This document shows positions 16,154 to 23,928 of a DNA stretch of 29,571 nucleotides, in pieces. The position numbers and the translations under genes are program-made. Origin of the DNA: Bacteroidota bacterium (GTDB taxonomy: Bacteria; Bacteroidota; Bacteroidia; Bacteroidales; JAAUTT01); NCBI GenBank assembly GCA_023429135.1, contig JAEYWD010000112.1, positions 1 through 29,571 of the forward strand. Direction: 5' to 3'. The first letter of the stretch is position 1. Each line of letters begins with the position of its first letter. The notes under the pieces are model-generated. The model made no database searches, was not told the origin of the DNA, and saw nothing but the letters and a program-made list of their open reading frames with translations.

Positions 16154-17242
16154 CTATTTTGTGAATAGTCCGGCTTTCAAATCCGCCCCCAGCGTACCCG
16201 GTGTTAAATGTAAATAATTACGGCTGGTGGGATCCTCCACGATTTGTGCTTTACCTTCTTTTTTTATAACAACATCACTTCCAAATTTCAACTTATCAGG
16301 ACTGGCTTTTTCGCCAAAACCAGCCGGGCCGCCTCCTTTGTTAACCAATTCGTTGTAACCGATAACTATAGAATTCGAAAGATTATAAGCGTTCTTTCCA
16401 TCCCTGTTCAAAATCCAGAAAACATTGGTGTTTACCACTACATTGTTGTAATATTTAAAGTCTTCGGCAGCCGACCATGTCCAAATAGCGGCCCCGTAAT
16501 TATCAATCATCAAATTGTGGTGCATTTCGCAACGTTCAGCAGGTTTTTCTGAAAACCAAAATACAACAGCATCTTTGCACTGGTAAAAAACACAATGATC
16601 CACAACAACACCCTGGCCACTCGCCAAAATTGCCAAATGATTGGGAATTGCATGCTTATCGCCTATAAACAAACATTGGGTAACACGAAGATCGTCCAGG
16701 TTTCGACCTTCCCGAACAATGGGATAGTTCCTCTTCACCAAACCCGATGCCGGAGTTTCATGTACCGGTGTACCTAAAACCCTTAAACCCTGAATAGTCA
16801 CATGATCGGTCTCAATCTGAATACCATAAGAGGCACCTCCCAGAGGGTCGTTGTTGCCATAAGGTTTGAAGTTTAATGGCATGGTTGAAATGATAACAGG
16901 CATCGACCCGGGATTCCATAAGCTGTCATCGGGTAATACGGTTGCCCTGATGGTTAAACGTGCTTCTTTGGTGAAGTGCCAGTTTACAGGGTGAAAGGTA
17001 ACGGTGGCATCCAGGTTGTAGATTCCTTCAGAAAGAAAAATGGTAACAGCACCTTTGCCATTGGATCTATTTACCCTCTCAGCCGCTTCATACAACGATT
17101 TTAAAGGTTGTTCCTTTGAACCTGTATTTTTATCGTTACCAATTGTGGCATTAATATATAAATCGTTGATTTGAGCTTTCAAAAATGAAATTGTGCCAAA
17201 GAAAAACAAAACAACAAGCTTGAACAGTTTAAAAGTTTTCAT
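16154..17242 (-). CDS. Secreted right-handed beta-helix protein, copy 2
   Basis: This 362-aa protein has a signal peptide (MKTFKLFKLVVLFFFGTISF...KAQ) and then DLYINATIGNDKNTGSKEQP, the usual entry to a pectate-lyase-like parallel beta helix (DUF1565 style). Repeating beta-helix rungs follow: HVTIQGLRVLG, LRVTQCLFIGDK, VVVDHCVFYQCKDAVVFW, CEMHHNLMIDNYGAAIW and FKYYNNVVVNTNVFW. It ends DPTSRNYLHLTPGTLGADLK, like its paralog upstream. Polysaccharide lyase or hydrolase function is possible by fold, but the catalytic site is not identifiable. It is part of a paralog pair with 17309-18400. Confidence 0.82.
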   Translation of the reverse strand: MKTFKLFKLVVLFFFGTISFLKAQINDLYINATIGNDKNTGSKEQPLKSLYEAAERVNRSNGKGAVTIFLSEGIYNLDATVTFHPVNWHFTKEARLTIRATVLPDDSLWNPGSMPVIISTMPLNFKPYGNNDPLGGASYGIQIETDHVTIQGLRVLGTPVHETPASGLVKRNYPIVREGRNLDDLRVTQCLFIGDKHAIPNHLAILASGQGVVVDHCVFYQCKDAVVFWFSEKPAERCEMHHNLMIDNYGAAIWTWSAAEDFKYYNNVVVNTNVFWILNRDGKNAYNLSNSIVIGYNELVNKGGGPAGFGEKASPDKLKFGSDVVIKKEGKAQIVEDPTSRNYLHLTPGTLGADLKAGLFTK

Positions 17243-17308
17243 TCTACAATGTTTAAGTTTAAAGGCGGAAATGACTATTTATTATTCAACTATCCGTTAA
17301 TCTCACCA

Positions 17309-18400
17309 CTATTTGGTAAACAGTCCGGCTCCAAGATCATCACCTAATGTACCTGGGACAATATGCAGATAATTACGGCTGGTGGGATCTTCTTCAATTT
17401 CCAGTTTACCTTCTTTTTTAAGTGTAACATTCTTGCCTAATTTCAATTTGGCCGAATTTGCTTTTTCTCCAAAACCGGCAGGGCCACCTCCCTTGTTTAT
17501 AAGTTCCTTGTAACCCATAAAAATTGAATTATCAATTGTAAAGGAGTATGCTTCTTTCTTCTCCGTAACCCAGATAACATTCACATTGCTCATAACGTTG
17601 TTATAAAATTTGAAATCATCTGTAGTTGACCATGTCCAAACCATGGCTCCATATGTATTCAAGAAAAGATTGTGGTGCATTTTACAGCCCTCAGCAGGTG
17701 TGTTCCACATTACAACTGCATCTTTTATTCCATAAAAAACACAATGATCGACTTCTAATGCTTTTCCGCTTGCTAAAATTCCCAGGTGATTCGGAAGCGC
17801 AATTTTGTTTCCTAAAAACAAGCATTGAGTAACTCTAAAATCTTCCAGGTCTTTACCGTCCCAAACGATTGGATAATTCCGGATCAAAATTCCTGATTTT
17901 GGACTTTCGTGTACCGGCTCTCCCAGGATGCGCAATCCCTGGATTGTAACATGGCTTGTTTCAATGAGTATCCCATAGTTAAATGCGCCTGTTATCTCTT
18001 TTTTCTCATTCGTCTCCTGGATATCAAAAGGCATTGTAGATACCATCACTGGCATATCTCCGGGATTCCAATCTGCATCATCTGGTAATTTTTCTGCACG
18101 GATGGTTAAGCGGTTTTCTTTTGAAAGTTGCCATTTAGCAGGGTTAAACTTAGCCGTTTCGGCCATTCCATAAATACCTCCGGCAAGATATATGGTTATG
18201 GCCCCTTTCCCTTCAGCCTCATTAACCCGTTTTGAAGCCGCGCTTAAAGACTTGAGGGGATTATCTTTAGTTCCGTTATTTTGGTCGTTTCCGGAATTCG
18301 CATTAATGAAAAGCTCCTTCGAATTTTGGGCAAATACATTGGTTTGCAGTGAAATTATTATGAAAAATAGTTTCACTATGAGTAGGATATTTGTTTTCAT
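17309..18400 (-). CDS. Secreted right-handed beta-helix protein, copy 1
   Basis: This 363-aa protein starts at ATG 18400, giving the signal peptide MKTNILLIVKLFFIIISLQ...FAQ. The matching start and length (362 aa) of its paralog support this choice over in-frame Met codons further upstream. Shared features include LFINANSGNDQNNGTKDNP, KGAITIYLAGGIYG, WNPGDMPVMVSTMP, HVTIQGLRILGEPVHESP, VDHCVFYGIKDAVVMW, GGGPAGFGEKA and DPTSRNYLHIVPGTLGDDLG. The two copies clearly descend from a tandem duplication and are conserved over their whole length. Location is periplasm or outside; the polysaccharide target is unknown. Confidence 0.82.
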   Translation of the reverse strand: MKTNILLIVKLFFIIISLQTNVFAQNSKELFINANSGNDQNNGTKDNPLKSLSAASKRVNEAEGKGAITIYLAGGIYGMAETAKFNPAKWQLSKENRLTIRAEKLPDDADWNPGDMPVMVSTMPFDIQETNEKKEITGAFNYGILIETSHVTIQGLRILGEPVHESPKSGILIRNYPIVWDGKDLEDFRVTQCLFLGNKIALPNHLGILASGKALEVDHCVFYGIKDAVVMWNTPAEGCKMHHNLFLNTYGAMVWTWSTTDDFKFYNNVMSNVNVIWVTEKKEAYSFTIDNSIFMGYKELINKGGGPAGFGEKANSAKLKLGKNVTLKKEGKLEIEEDPTSRNYLHIVPGTLGDDLGAGLFTK

Positions 18401-18449
18401 CTGTTGTTTTATATGTTTAAGGATCGTTACTTTTTTACTCATCGGTATT

Positions 18450-18671
18450 TTAATAACCAGGTTTTTTATATAATTTTTCCATATTGGGACGAATTTCTGT
18501 CTCATAAACTTTAGCCATCCATTCACTTTCTATAACTTCTTCAATTGCTACAGAAACAGCAGCTTCGGGTTTTTGAGTTATACTCATAACGGCTTCGGTA
18601 ATCTCCTGAGCCAACTTGTTCTTTTGTTCCTGGGTACATCCCGGATACATTTTTACAGTTACGTGTGGCAT
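18450..18671 (-). CDS. 4-oxalocrotonate tautomerase-family protein
   Basis: This 73-aa protein begins MPHVTVKMYPG, leaving the catalytic Pro at position 1 after Met removal. The helix QEQKNKLAQEITEAVMSI follows, then the strand VSVAIEEVIESEWM, in the order usual for small tautomerases. Such enzymes move double bonds in dienols and 2-oxo acids and often act on aromatic breakdown products or related electrophiles. The start is 24 bases downstream of the MDR reductase gene stop, so the two are probably co-translated. Their pairing suggests quinone or enone metabolism. Confidence 0.85.
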   Translation of the reverse strand: MPHVTVKMYPGCTQEQKNKLAQEITEAVMSITQKPEAAVSVAIEEVIESEWMAKVYETEIRPNMEKLYKKPGY

Positions 18672-18695
18672 AATTTTAATTTATTAATTATTAAT

Positions 18696-19667
18696 TTATT
18701 TGTTTACTACTACAATTTTCCCTTTTGCCTCGTTACTCTCCATCAATTGGTGAGCCTTGGCTATTTCATCTAATGAAAAAGATCGGGCAATTAAAGGGTG
18801 TAAATTATGTCCCTTTAAGAAATTAAATAATTCATCGATGATAATTTGATTGGGAGAATTACTTACAAAGCCTGTCAGGTAAACTCCTGAAGGAATATCC
18901 TTAATGGGATAGAAATTATCAATTGTTGCTTTTTTGCCCAAGATTCCGGTAACACAAACAATCCCGTGCATCCGCAGCAAACTCATCGACTCATAGAGAG
19001 TAGATGGCCCAATGAGTTCCAACACCTTGTTGATACCATTTGGGTATAACTGCCTCAATTGTTGGGCTAATGTGCCATCTTCAATTAACACATGGTCGGT
19101 ACCTTGTTGGTGCAATAATTCGCGTTTCGATTCTTTGCGGGTCGATGCCAATACCGTTGCCCCTATGCTTTTGGCAAGTTGAATAGCCGCTAGTCCGGCG
19201 GCACTTGTTCCACCCCGCACCACAAGGACATCGGAGGAAACAAGTTGCAAACTCTGGAACAAAGAGCCATAGGCGGTAAAATAAGTTTCGGGAATAGCCG
19301 CTAATTCTTCCCAACCTAAGTTTGTATCTACAGAAAATACATTTCTGGAAGGGATTAGCGAGTATTCGGCATAACTGCCATCGAACGAGCGACCCATGCC
19401 CCCCATGAGGGCAATTACCTTTTGCCCTTTTTTGAAATGAGTATCCGAACCGTCTTCAACTTCACCAACGCATTCAATGCCCAATATGCGTGGTAATTGA
19501 ATATATGAAGCATTGCCCTCATACTCCCGCATCATAAGTTCGGAGCGGTTTAGCCCAAATGCTTTGACTTTTATCAAAACCCAACCAGGTTTAACAGTGG
19601 GCATTGGAACTTCGCTCACCTTTAAAACATCAGGAGCTCCTGTGTGATGTAAAACGACCGCTTTCAT
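18696..19667 (-). CDS. MDR-family (zinc-free) quinone reductase-like protein, paralog
   Basis: This 323-aa protein has motifs of the medium-chain reductases: VKAFGLNRSELMMREYEG, PRILGIECVGEVEDG, ALMGGMGRSFDGSYAEYS, the NADPH loop VVRGGTSAAGLAAIQLAKS, and the end EIAKAHQLMESNEAKGKIVV. Zinc-binding Cys residues are absent. It is a full-length paralog of the plus-strand gene at 11114-12082. It lies between the radical SAM gene (42 bases upstream) and the tautomerase gene. In Bacteroidota such genes often stand next to HxlR regulators, one of which heads this block at 21331-21669. A role in disposing of reactive carbonyls or quinones is inferred. Confidence 0.88.
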   Translation of the reverse strand: MKAVVLHHTGAPDVLKVSEVPMPTVKPGWVLIKVKAFGLNRSELMMREYEGNASYIQLPRILGIECVGEVEDGSDTHFKKGQKVIALMGGMGRSFDGSYAEYSLIPSRNVFSVDTNLGWEELAAIPETYFTAYGSLFQSLQLVSSDVLVVRGGTSAAGLAAIQLAKSIGATVLASTRKESKRELLHQQGTDHVLIEDGTLAQQLRQLYPNGINKVLELIGPSTLYESMSLLRMHGIVCVTGILGKKATIDNFYPIKDIPSGVYLTGFVSNSPNQIIIDELFNFLKGHNLHPLIARSFSLDEIAKAHQLMESNEAKGKIVVVNK

Positions 19668-19709
19668 TTTTTTAATTTAATAGACTCAAGAACCAAGAAG
19701 GATAATACA

Positions 19710-20777
19710 TTAGAGTGCTGCGTATTTTCCTTGATTTTTGATACCTGATACTTGACTCTGTATTTTCCAACATTGGGGATCAGTACCGTAAAAGTTACCT
19801 GTATATCCATAGGTTACAGCCGGGCACCCTCTGCAAAACCTTAACAGTTCACAATTTGAGCATTTTTCGAATTTGTCGAAATTGCGATATGCATTCATTT
19901 TGTCGCCGGTAAAAATGTCGTACAGCTTTTCATTGAAAACATTGCCCACATTGCTTTCAAAACGGCGGCAGGCAAACACCTCCCCTTTGGGAAGGATTGT
20001 CAGATGGCAATTGGAACAATTGCAACCTTCGTACATTAAGTCTTCTTTTAAGCCCTGCGGGATCTTAAAAAGGCCTTTTTCATAGAGAAAGAGCGTCCAG
20101 AGATGGTCTTTCAGGTTGAAACTGGTCTCGCTGTCCTTGTATGTTTCAAACTTTTCCCAGCATACCTCCAACAAGCTACGATATTGTTCAGGGGTTAAGT
20201 GGGTACTCTTCTCAGAGCTCGTGGGACAGTATCGTGCAAATGCAAATACGTCGGCTTTATGTTCAACTACTACATCGATAATACCTGGAATTTCATCGAC
20301 ATTCGTTCCAGAAACTGTAGTCATAATGGCACACCTTATCCCAGCATTGCGAAGGCACTGGATTTTTTCCAGGGTGGTATCGAACGAGCCCTTTTTGCGG
20401 ATAGCATCGTGTGTTTCCCTTAAACCATCAATGGATAATTGATACCTTTCGCAGCCATATTCCTTAAGGCGTTTGCAGACCGAATCGTTCAGGTGAAACG
20501 GGTTTCCAAGAATAGTGAAAGGTATATCTTGTGATTTAAATAGTTGCAGCAGATCCCAGAAACGACTATGCAAAATAGGATCGCCGCCTGTTACATAAAA
20601 GTAAGGAATGCGGTTAGCCTTTTGACACATATCCAAACAATTGCCGAAAACAGACTCGATTTCCTGCCACGACATCTCCTTGAGTTTGATATGATTGTTC
20701 TCTGAAAATATATAACAGTGCTGACATCGCTGGTCGCAACTGTCGGTGATATGCCACTGAAAAGCAAAATATTCCAT
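19710..20777 (-). CDS. Radical SAM/SPASM peptide-modifying enzyme (ACGX system type)
   Basis: This 355-aa enzyme has the 4Fe-4S cluster motif C14-x3-C18-x2-C21 (TDSCDQRCQHCYIF), then YFYVTGGDPILH (GGxP-like SAM-binding motif). YQLSIDGLRETHD follows on the barrel strand. The C-terminal SPASM region is rich in Cys (CNCSNCHLTILPKGEVFACR, then KCSNCELLRFCRGCPA and PQCWK) and should bind auxiliary clusters. It directly follows the gene for a Cys-repeat peptide (20834-21106), with a hairpin between them. Such pairs install thioether or related crosslinks on the peptide. The enzyme fits the group I know as radical SAM/SPASM protein of the ACGX system; the exact bond formed is not known to me. Confidence 0.88.
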   Translation of the reverse strand: MEYFAFQWHITDSCDQRCQHCYIFSENNHIKLKEMSWQEIESVFGNCLDMCQKANRIPYFYVTGGDPILHSRFWDLLQLFKSQDIPFTILGNPFHLNDSVCKRLKEYGCERYQLSIDGLRETHDAIRKKGSFDTTLEKIQCLRNAGIRCAIMTTVSGTNVDEIPGIIDVVVEHKADVFAFARYCPTSSEKSTHLTPEQYRSLLEVCWEKFETYKDSETSFNLKDHLWTLFLYEKGLFKIPQGLKEDLMYEGCNCSNCHLTILPKGEVFACRRFESNVGNVFNEKLYDIFTGDKMNAYRNFDKFEKCSNCELLRFCRGCPAVTYGYTGNFYGTDPQCWKIQSQVSGIKNQGKYAAL

Positions 20778-20791
20778 GTTTTTTGTTTTAA

Positions 20792-20824
20792 AGTATTCCG
20801 ACCCGAATATCAGGCCGGAATATT
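20792..20824 (-). promoter_or_regulatory. Hairpin between peptide gene and radical SAM gene
   Basis: On the plus strand GTATTCCG (20793-20800) pairs with CGGAATAT (20816-20823, one G-U). It fills the 56-base gap between the peptide stop and the enzyme start. A partial terminator here would give much more peptide than enzyme, as is usual for RiPP operons. Confidence 0.5.
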
Positions 20825-20833
20825 TGATTGTTT

Positions 20834-21106
20834 TTACTTACCATCGCTACCGCAGGAAGATCCGCAGGCAGATGGTTTAGGTTTGGTGTCGTCACCAGCA
20901 CCACAAGCAGAAGGCTGTGGTTTGGAATCGCCATCGCCTGCGCCACATGCCGATGGTTTGGGTTGTTCCTCAGATGATCCACAGCCCGATCCAACACCGG
21001 AACTTGCAAACATTGTTTCGTTTTGGTTCAGGTAGCTTTGGGCACTTCTTCTGGTAAAGTATTCAGCATTCTGTGACCAACCATTCAAAGCATTTAAATT
21101 GTTCAT
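20834..21106 (-). CDS. Cys-repeat RiPP precursor peptide (ACGX-repeat type)
   Basis: This 90-aa peptide has a leader of about 36 residues (MNNLNALNGWSQNAEYFTRR...) without a signal peptide. The core is low in complexity with a repeated unit: PSACGAG (52-57), PSACGAG (67-72) and PSACGSS (79-84). The units are spaced by charged linkers such as GDGDSKPQ and DDTKPK, and each has one Cys after Ser-Ala. Further Cys residues are C42 (SGCGSS) and C85. The ACG triplet spaced by 15 and 12 residues fits the ACGX-repeat peptides paired with radical SAM/SPASM enzymes. The gene heads the minus-strand block and stands next to that enzyme. No cleavage site or exporter is recognised nearby. Confidence 0.85.
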   Translation of the reverse strand: MNNLNALNGWSQNAEYFTRRSAQSYLNQNETMFASSGVGSGCGSSEEQPKPSACGAGDGDSKPQPSACGAGDDTKPKPSACGSSCGSDGK

Positions 21107-21258
21107 AGCATTTATATTTTAAATATTAAATCAGATCAAAATTAGGGAGCTTAAAACCTCTGTGCAAGCAGGTTATTAACGCACCTCCCAGGTTAGAAAT
21201 ATTAAGAGTCAATAGATTACCTTCAGAAAAAAAGTAAAATTTCTTGTATTTTTTTCAA

Positions 21259-21313
21259 AGAGTAGCAAACGTATGGATGCATTACTCTCTTTTCGGAATA
21301 ATTTCTAATTTTG
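21259..21313 (+). promoter_or_regulatory. Promoter and possible operator of the HxlR regulator gene
   Basis: TAATTTTG (21306-21313) matches the TAnnTTTG box 18 bases before ATG 21331. AGAGTA (21259-21264) and TACTCT (21283-21288) form a spaced inverted repeat upstream, between the divergent regulator and peptide genes. It is a plausible HxlR operator but is not unique evidence. Confidence 0.45.
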
Positions 21314-21330
21314 TGACAATTAAACGTGGA

Positions 21331-21669
21331 ATGATGAAAGAACTCGATTTACAATACCCAACATGTCCGATCAGGAATGTTATCAGTAGGATTAGCGATA
21401 AATGGTCGTTATTGATTTTGGTTAACTTACAGGCACAACCTGTAATGCGATATAAGGATATTATGGGGGCTATACCCGATATTTCACAGAAAATGCTCTC
21501 GAGCACCCTTAGAAAATTAGAAGAGGATCATCTTATAAACCGGAAAATGTATCCTGAAATACCGCCGCGGGTGGAATACTCGCTGACGGAAATGGGGAAA
21601 GAACTTATGCCCGCGGTACAGTTGATGATTACCTGGGCACAAGCTCATTTTAATGAGATTACAAGTTAA
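21331..21669 (+). CDS. HxlR-family winged-helix transcriptional regulator
   Basis: This 112-aa dimeric regulator has the family start CPIRNVISRISDKWSLLIL, then MRYKDIMGAIPDISQKMLSS and TLRKLEEDHLINRKMYPEIP. The closing wing is PRVEYSLTEMGKELMP. The Cys in YPTCPIRN is the conserved N-terminal Cys that in YodB/HypR-type members reacts with quinones, aldehydes or disulfide stress. The start at 21331 (MMKELDLQYPTC) fits the usual length and follows a TAnnTTTG box; further upstream Met codons would lie inside the promoter. The gene is divergent from the peptide/radical SAM/MDR/tautomerase block and is the natural candidate to control it. It converges on panB with one base between the stop codons. 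Confidence 0.9.
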   Translation: MMKELDLQYPTCPIRNVISRISDKWSLLILVNLQAQPVMRYKDIMGAIPDISQKMLSSTLRKLEEDHLINRKMYPEIPPRVEYSLTEMGKELMPAVQLMITWAQAHFNEITS

Positions 21670-21670
21670 A

Positions 21671-22489
21671 TCAGTAGCTTTCTTCCTTATTCGGAAAGCT
21701 AATTTGCTTTACGTCCTCAATGTAGTGCTGAACAGCTTCAGTCATGACCGAATGCAAATCAGCATACCGACGAATAAACTTTGGTGAAAAATCCTTATTA
21801 ATGCCAAGCATATCATGGATGACAAGGACTTGTCCATCTGTTTCGGGGCCAGCTCCAATTCCAATAACCGGAATATTCAATTGTTTTGTAATTTCACCTG
21901 CCAGTTGAGCCGGAATTTTCTCCAGAACAAGGCCAAAACAACCCAATTCTTCCATTAAGATGGAATCATCAACCAGTTTTTTTGCTTCATCTTCTTCCGT
22001 AGCCCTTACGGTGTAAGTGCCGTATTTATTAATGGATTGAGGCATTAGCCCAAGATGCGACATGACGGGAATACCAGCATCGATAATTTTTTTCACATCC
22101 TCTTTGATTTCTTTACCCCCTTCAATTTTTAAAGCATCGGCACCGGTTTCCTGCATAATCCGGATAGCAGCCTCAAGCGACTTAAGAGGATTTCCTGAGC
22201 AAGTACCAAATGGCATATCTACAATAACGAGAGCTCTTTTAGCCCCATTTACAACCGACCTGCCATGATAGATCATTTGGTCTAAAGTCATTGGTAAAGT
22301 TGTGGTATTGCCTACCATGGTGTTGGATGCCGAATCTCCAACCAGGATGCAATCAATGCCAGCCTGGTCGATGATGCGAGCCATAGAGTAATCATAGGCT
22401 GTAAGCATGGTAATTTTTTCCCCTCTTTGCTTCATTTCCTTAAGCCGGTGAGTGGTAACCTTTCTTTTATCGGACGAATGAACGGACAT
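21671..22489 (-). CDS. panB: 3-methyl-2-oxobutanoate hydroxymethyltransferase
   Basis: This 272-aa enzyme forms ketopantoate from 2-oxoisovalerate and 5,10-methylenetetrahydrofolate, the first committed step of pantothenate and coenzyme A synthesis. Family motifs are KITMLTAYDYSMARIIDQAG, CILVGDSASNTMVGN, TTLPMTLDQMIYHGRSV and VDMPFGTCSGNP. Further along are ALKIEGGKE, PVMSHLGLMPQSINKYGTY, the catalytic Glu region LVLEKIPAQLAGEIT and PVIGIGAGPETDGQVLVIHD. It is cytosolic, with a decameric (beta/alpha)8 barrel in known members. Start 22489 (MSVHSSDKRKV) fits the family length; the upstream in-frame Met would add an untypical stretch. No other pan gene is next to it. Confidence 0.96.
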   Translation of the reverse strand: MSVHSSDKRKVTTHRLKEMKQRGEKITMLTAYDYSMARIIDQAGIDCILVGDSASNTMVGNTTTLPMTLDQMIYHGRSVVNGAKRALVIVDMPFGTCSGNPLKSLEAAIRIMQETGADALKIEGGKEIKEDVKKIIDAGIPVMSHLGLMPQSINKYGTYTVRATEEDEAKKLVDDSILMEELGCFGLVLEKIPAQLAGEITKQLNIPVIGIGAGPETDGQVLVIHDMLGINKDFSPKFIRRYADLHSVMTEAVQHYIEDVKQISFPNKEESY

Positions 22490-22715
22490 AGTTTTATTAT
22501 TTAAAAAAGGGTGTAAAGGTAGCACAATAGAAAACGTGGCCAAGCGGAAAGAAACGAACCTCGAGAGTTAGAAATACATATATTCAATTAATTATACCAT
22601 GATAAATCCGAAACTTTGATACTTGCCGTTTGATTTGAACGAGTGTTATTCCTGTTGATTTAAAAAATGAATTACAAATATTACATTAGTCGCCATTTTT
22701 TAGATTGTCGAAACA

Positions 22716-23132
22716 ATGAATAAGTCAGAACTTGTTATCAGGATAGATTGGAGTGAAATTGACCTTTTTGGGCATGTTAATAATTTAGCAATTATGAAAT
22801 ATGTCCAGGCTGCCCGGGTTAAAATGCTTGAAAATCTCCAACTAATGCAATTACAATCGGAACAGAAAAAAGGCCCAATATTGGCATCCGTGGAATGTCA
22901 GTTTCTTAAACCGCTTTTTTATCGGGGTCAGGTAACGGTTTACTCAAATATAGATCTGATCAAAAACTCGAGTTTTAAAATACGCCATACCATATTTAAT
23001 GAAAATAATGAGATTGCTGCTCAAGCAAATGATATCATTGTTTTCTATGATTTTATAAAGAACAGGAAACTTCACATTGATGATGAGCTGAGAGGAAGGC
23101 TCGAATATCTTTCGGTAATTCAGAAATCGTAA
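22716..23132 (+). CDS. Hotdog-fold acyl-CoA thioesterase-like protein
   Basis: This 138-aa single-domain protein of the 4-hydroxybenzoyl-CoA thioesterase/YbgC-FadM group has WSEIDLFGHVNNLAIMKYVQ at the usual place of the active-site motif (xDxxGHVNN). Next come PILASVECQFLKPLFYRGQV, the central hotdog strands, and NDIIVFYDF near the end. Enzymes of this group hydrolyse acyl-CoA thioesters in the cytosol; the chain specificity is not visible. It is a single gene followed by a palindromic terminator at 23142-23157. Confidence 0.85.
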   Translation: MNKSELVIRIDWSEIDLFGHVNNLAIMKYVQAARVKMLENLQLMQLQSEQKKGPILASVECQFLKPLFYRGQVTVYSNIDLIKNSSFKIRHTIFNENNEIAAQANDIIVFYDFIKNRKLHIDDELRGRLEYLSVIQKS

Positions 23133-23141
23133 ATTATTCGT

Positions 23142-23157
23142 AAAAACGAACGTTTTT
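23142..23157 (+). terminator. Palindromic terminator after the thioesterase gene
   Basis: AAAAACG (23142-23148) and CGTTTTT (23151-23157) pair perfectly around two bases, 10 bases after the stop codon. It is AT-rich and small, so it may be weak. Confidence 0.45.
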
Positions 23158-23264
23158 CCGAAATGACAATCTTGACAATTTTGTTTTGGCAGAATAATCC
23201 AGGAAATTACTACAACCATGCAGCTTTAGATTGTTATTCACCAAAGTTCTAAAAACTGTTTTTT

Positions 23265-23325
23265 AAAATCATAGTTTGATTTACCTTTACTAAGGTATTT
23301 AAACGAACCTTTGAACTATGATTTT
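23265..23325. promoter_or_regulatory. Nested dyad over the serine recombinase start codon
   Basis: AAAATCATAGTT (23265-23276) and AACTATGATTTT (23314-23325) are a perfect 12-bp inverted repeat spaced by 37 bases. The right arm contains the ATG of the recombinase. Inside lies TACCTT/AAGGTA (23282-23287 / 23292-23297) with loop TACT, flanked by GTTT (23274-23277) and AAAC (23300-23303). Inner and outer dyads are not concentric. It could be the recombinase binding or crossover site, an autoregulatory operator, or both. Confidence 0.55.
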
Positions 23326-23908
23326 TGGATATGCCAGGGTAAGCACCCGGGAACAGAACCTGGACATGCAAATCGATGCCCTAAAAAAGTACGGTTGCGA
23401 AAAGATTTACCAGGAAAAAGCCTCCGGTACAAAAACAAAACGTGAGGAGCTTGATAAGCTCCTGGAGCAGCTCCGTTCCAGTGATATTCTGGTTGTCTAT
23501 TCTCTTGACAGGCTCGGGAGGACTGTCCTCCAGTTGATCAATCTGATAACTGTCTTTAAGGAAAAAGGGATCCACTTCAAAAGCATCACCGAAGGTGCTT
23601 TTGACACCACATCGCCAATGGGCGAGGCAATATTCCAGATTATTGCCGTGCTAAAGTCCGTAGAGGTTAACGTTTTAAAGGAACGTACCCGATCGGGGCT
23701 GGAGGCTGCCCGGGCAAGGGGGCGATTGGGGGGCCGGCCGACCGGCTCTTATGACAAGGTAAAAGCGGCTGCAGCAGCAACACTATATCAGAAAGAGGCA
23801 CCTATAAGTCAGATTTGCGGCACCTTAGGAATAAGTAGGTCGACCTTATATGAATACCTGCGAAAGGAGGAGGTAGATTATAAGGGCTTTAAAAAAATAG
23901 TAAAATAG
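23318..23908 (+). CDS. Serine recombinase (resolvase/invertase family)
   Basis: This 196-aa enzyme has the catalytic N-terminal domain YARVSTREQNLDMQIDAL (catalytic Ser 10), YSLDRLGRTVLQLI and SPMGEAIFQIIAVLKSVEVN. The long E helix with ERTRSGLEAARARGRLGGRP follows. The C-terminal HTH is ISQICGTLGISRSTLYEYL. The size and Hin/Gin/resolvase layout indicate a small recombinase that acts as a dimer or tetramer on short dyads. Its start codon lies within a 12-bp inverted repeat, which may be its own site. It begins a plus-strand island with the HNH-like gene and a retron. Whether it moves the island or inverts a segment cannot be decided here; it may be a transposon resolvase remnant. Confidence 0.92.
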   Translation: MIFGYARVSTREQNLDMQIDALKKYGCEKIYQEKASGTKTKREELDKLLEQLRSSDILVVYSLDRLGRTVLQLINLITVFKEKGIHFKSITEGAFDTTSPMGEAIFQIIAVLKSVEVNVLKERTRSGLEAARARGRLGGRPTGSYDKVKAAAAATLYQKEAPISQICGTLGISRSTLYEYLRKEEVDYKGFKKIVK

Positions 23909-23928
23909 AATAGCTAATTATTGATCCT

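Noticed and set aside
20788..21035. Overlapping frames in the Cys-repeat gene region
   Set aside because: The Cys-repeat frame on the minus strand is the only one with a leader, ordered repeats and a matching modifying enzyme. The others are shadows of the repeat.
10989..23164. 14-base inverted match (ATTTCGGAAAAACG at 10989-11002, complement at 23151-23164) as att or element ends
   Set aside because: A 14-base match in either orientation is expected by chance in AT-rich sequence of this length, and the flanks do not align.
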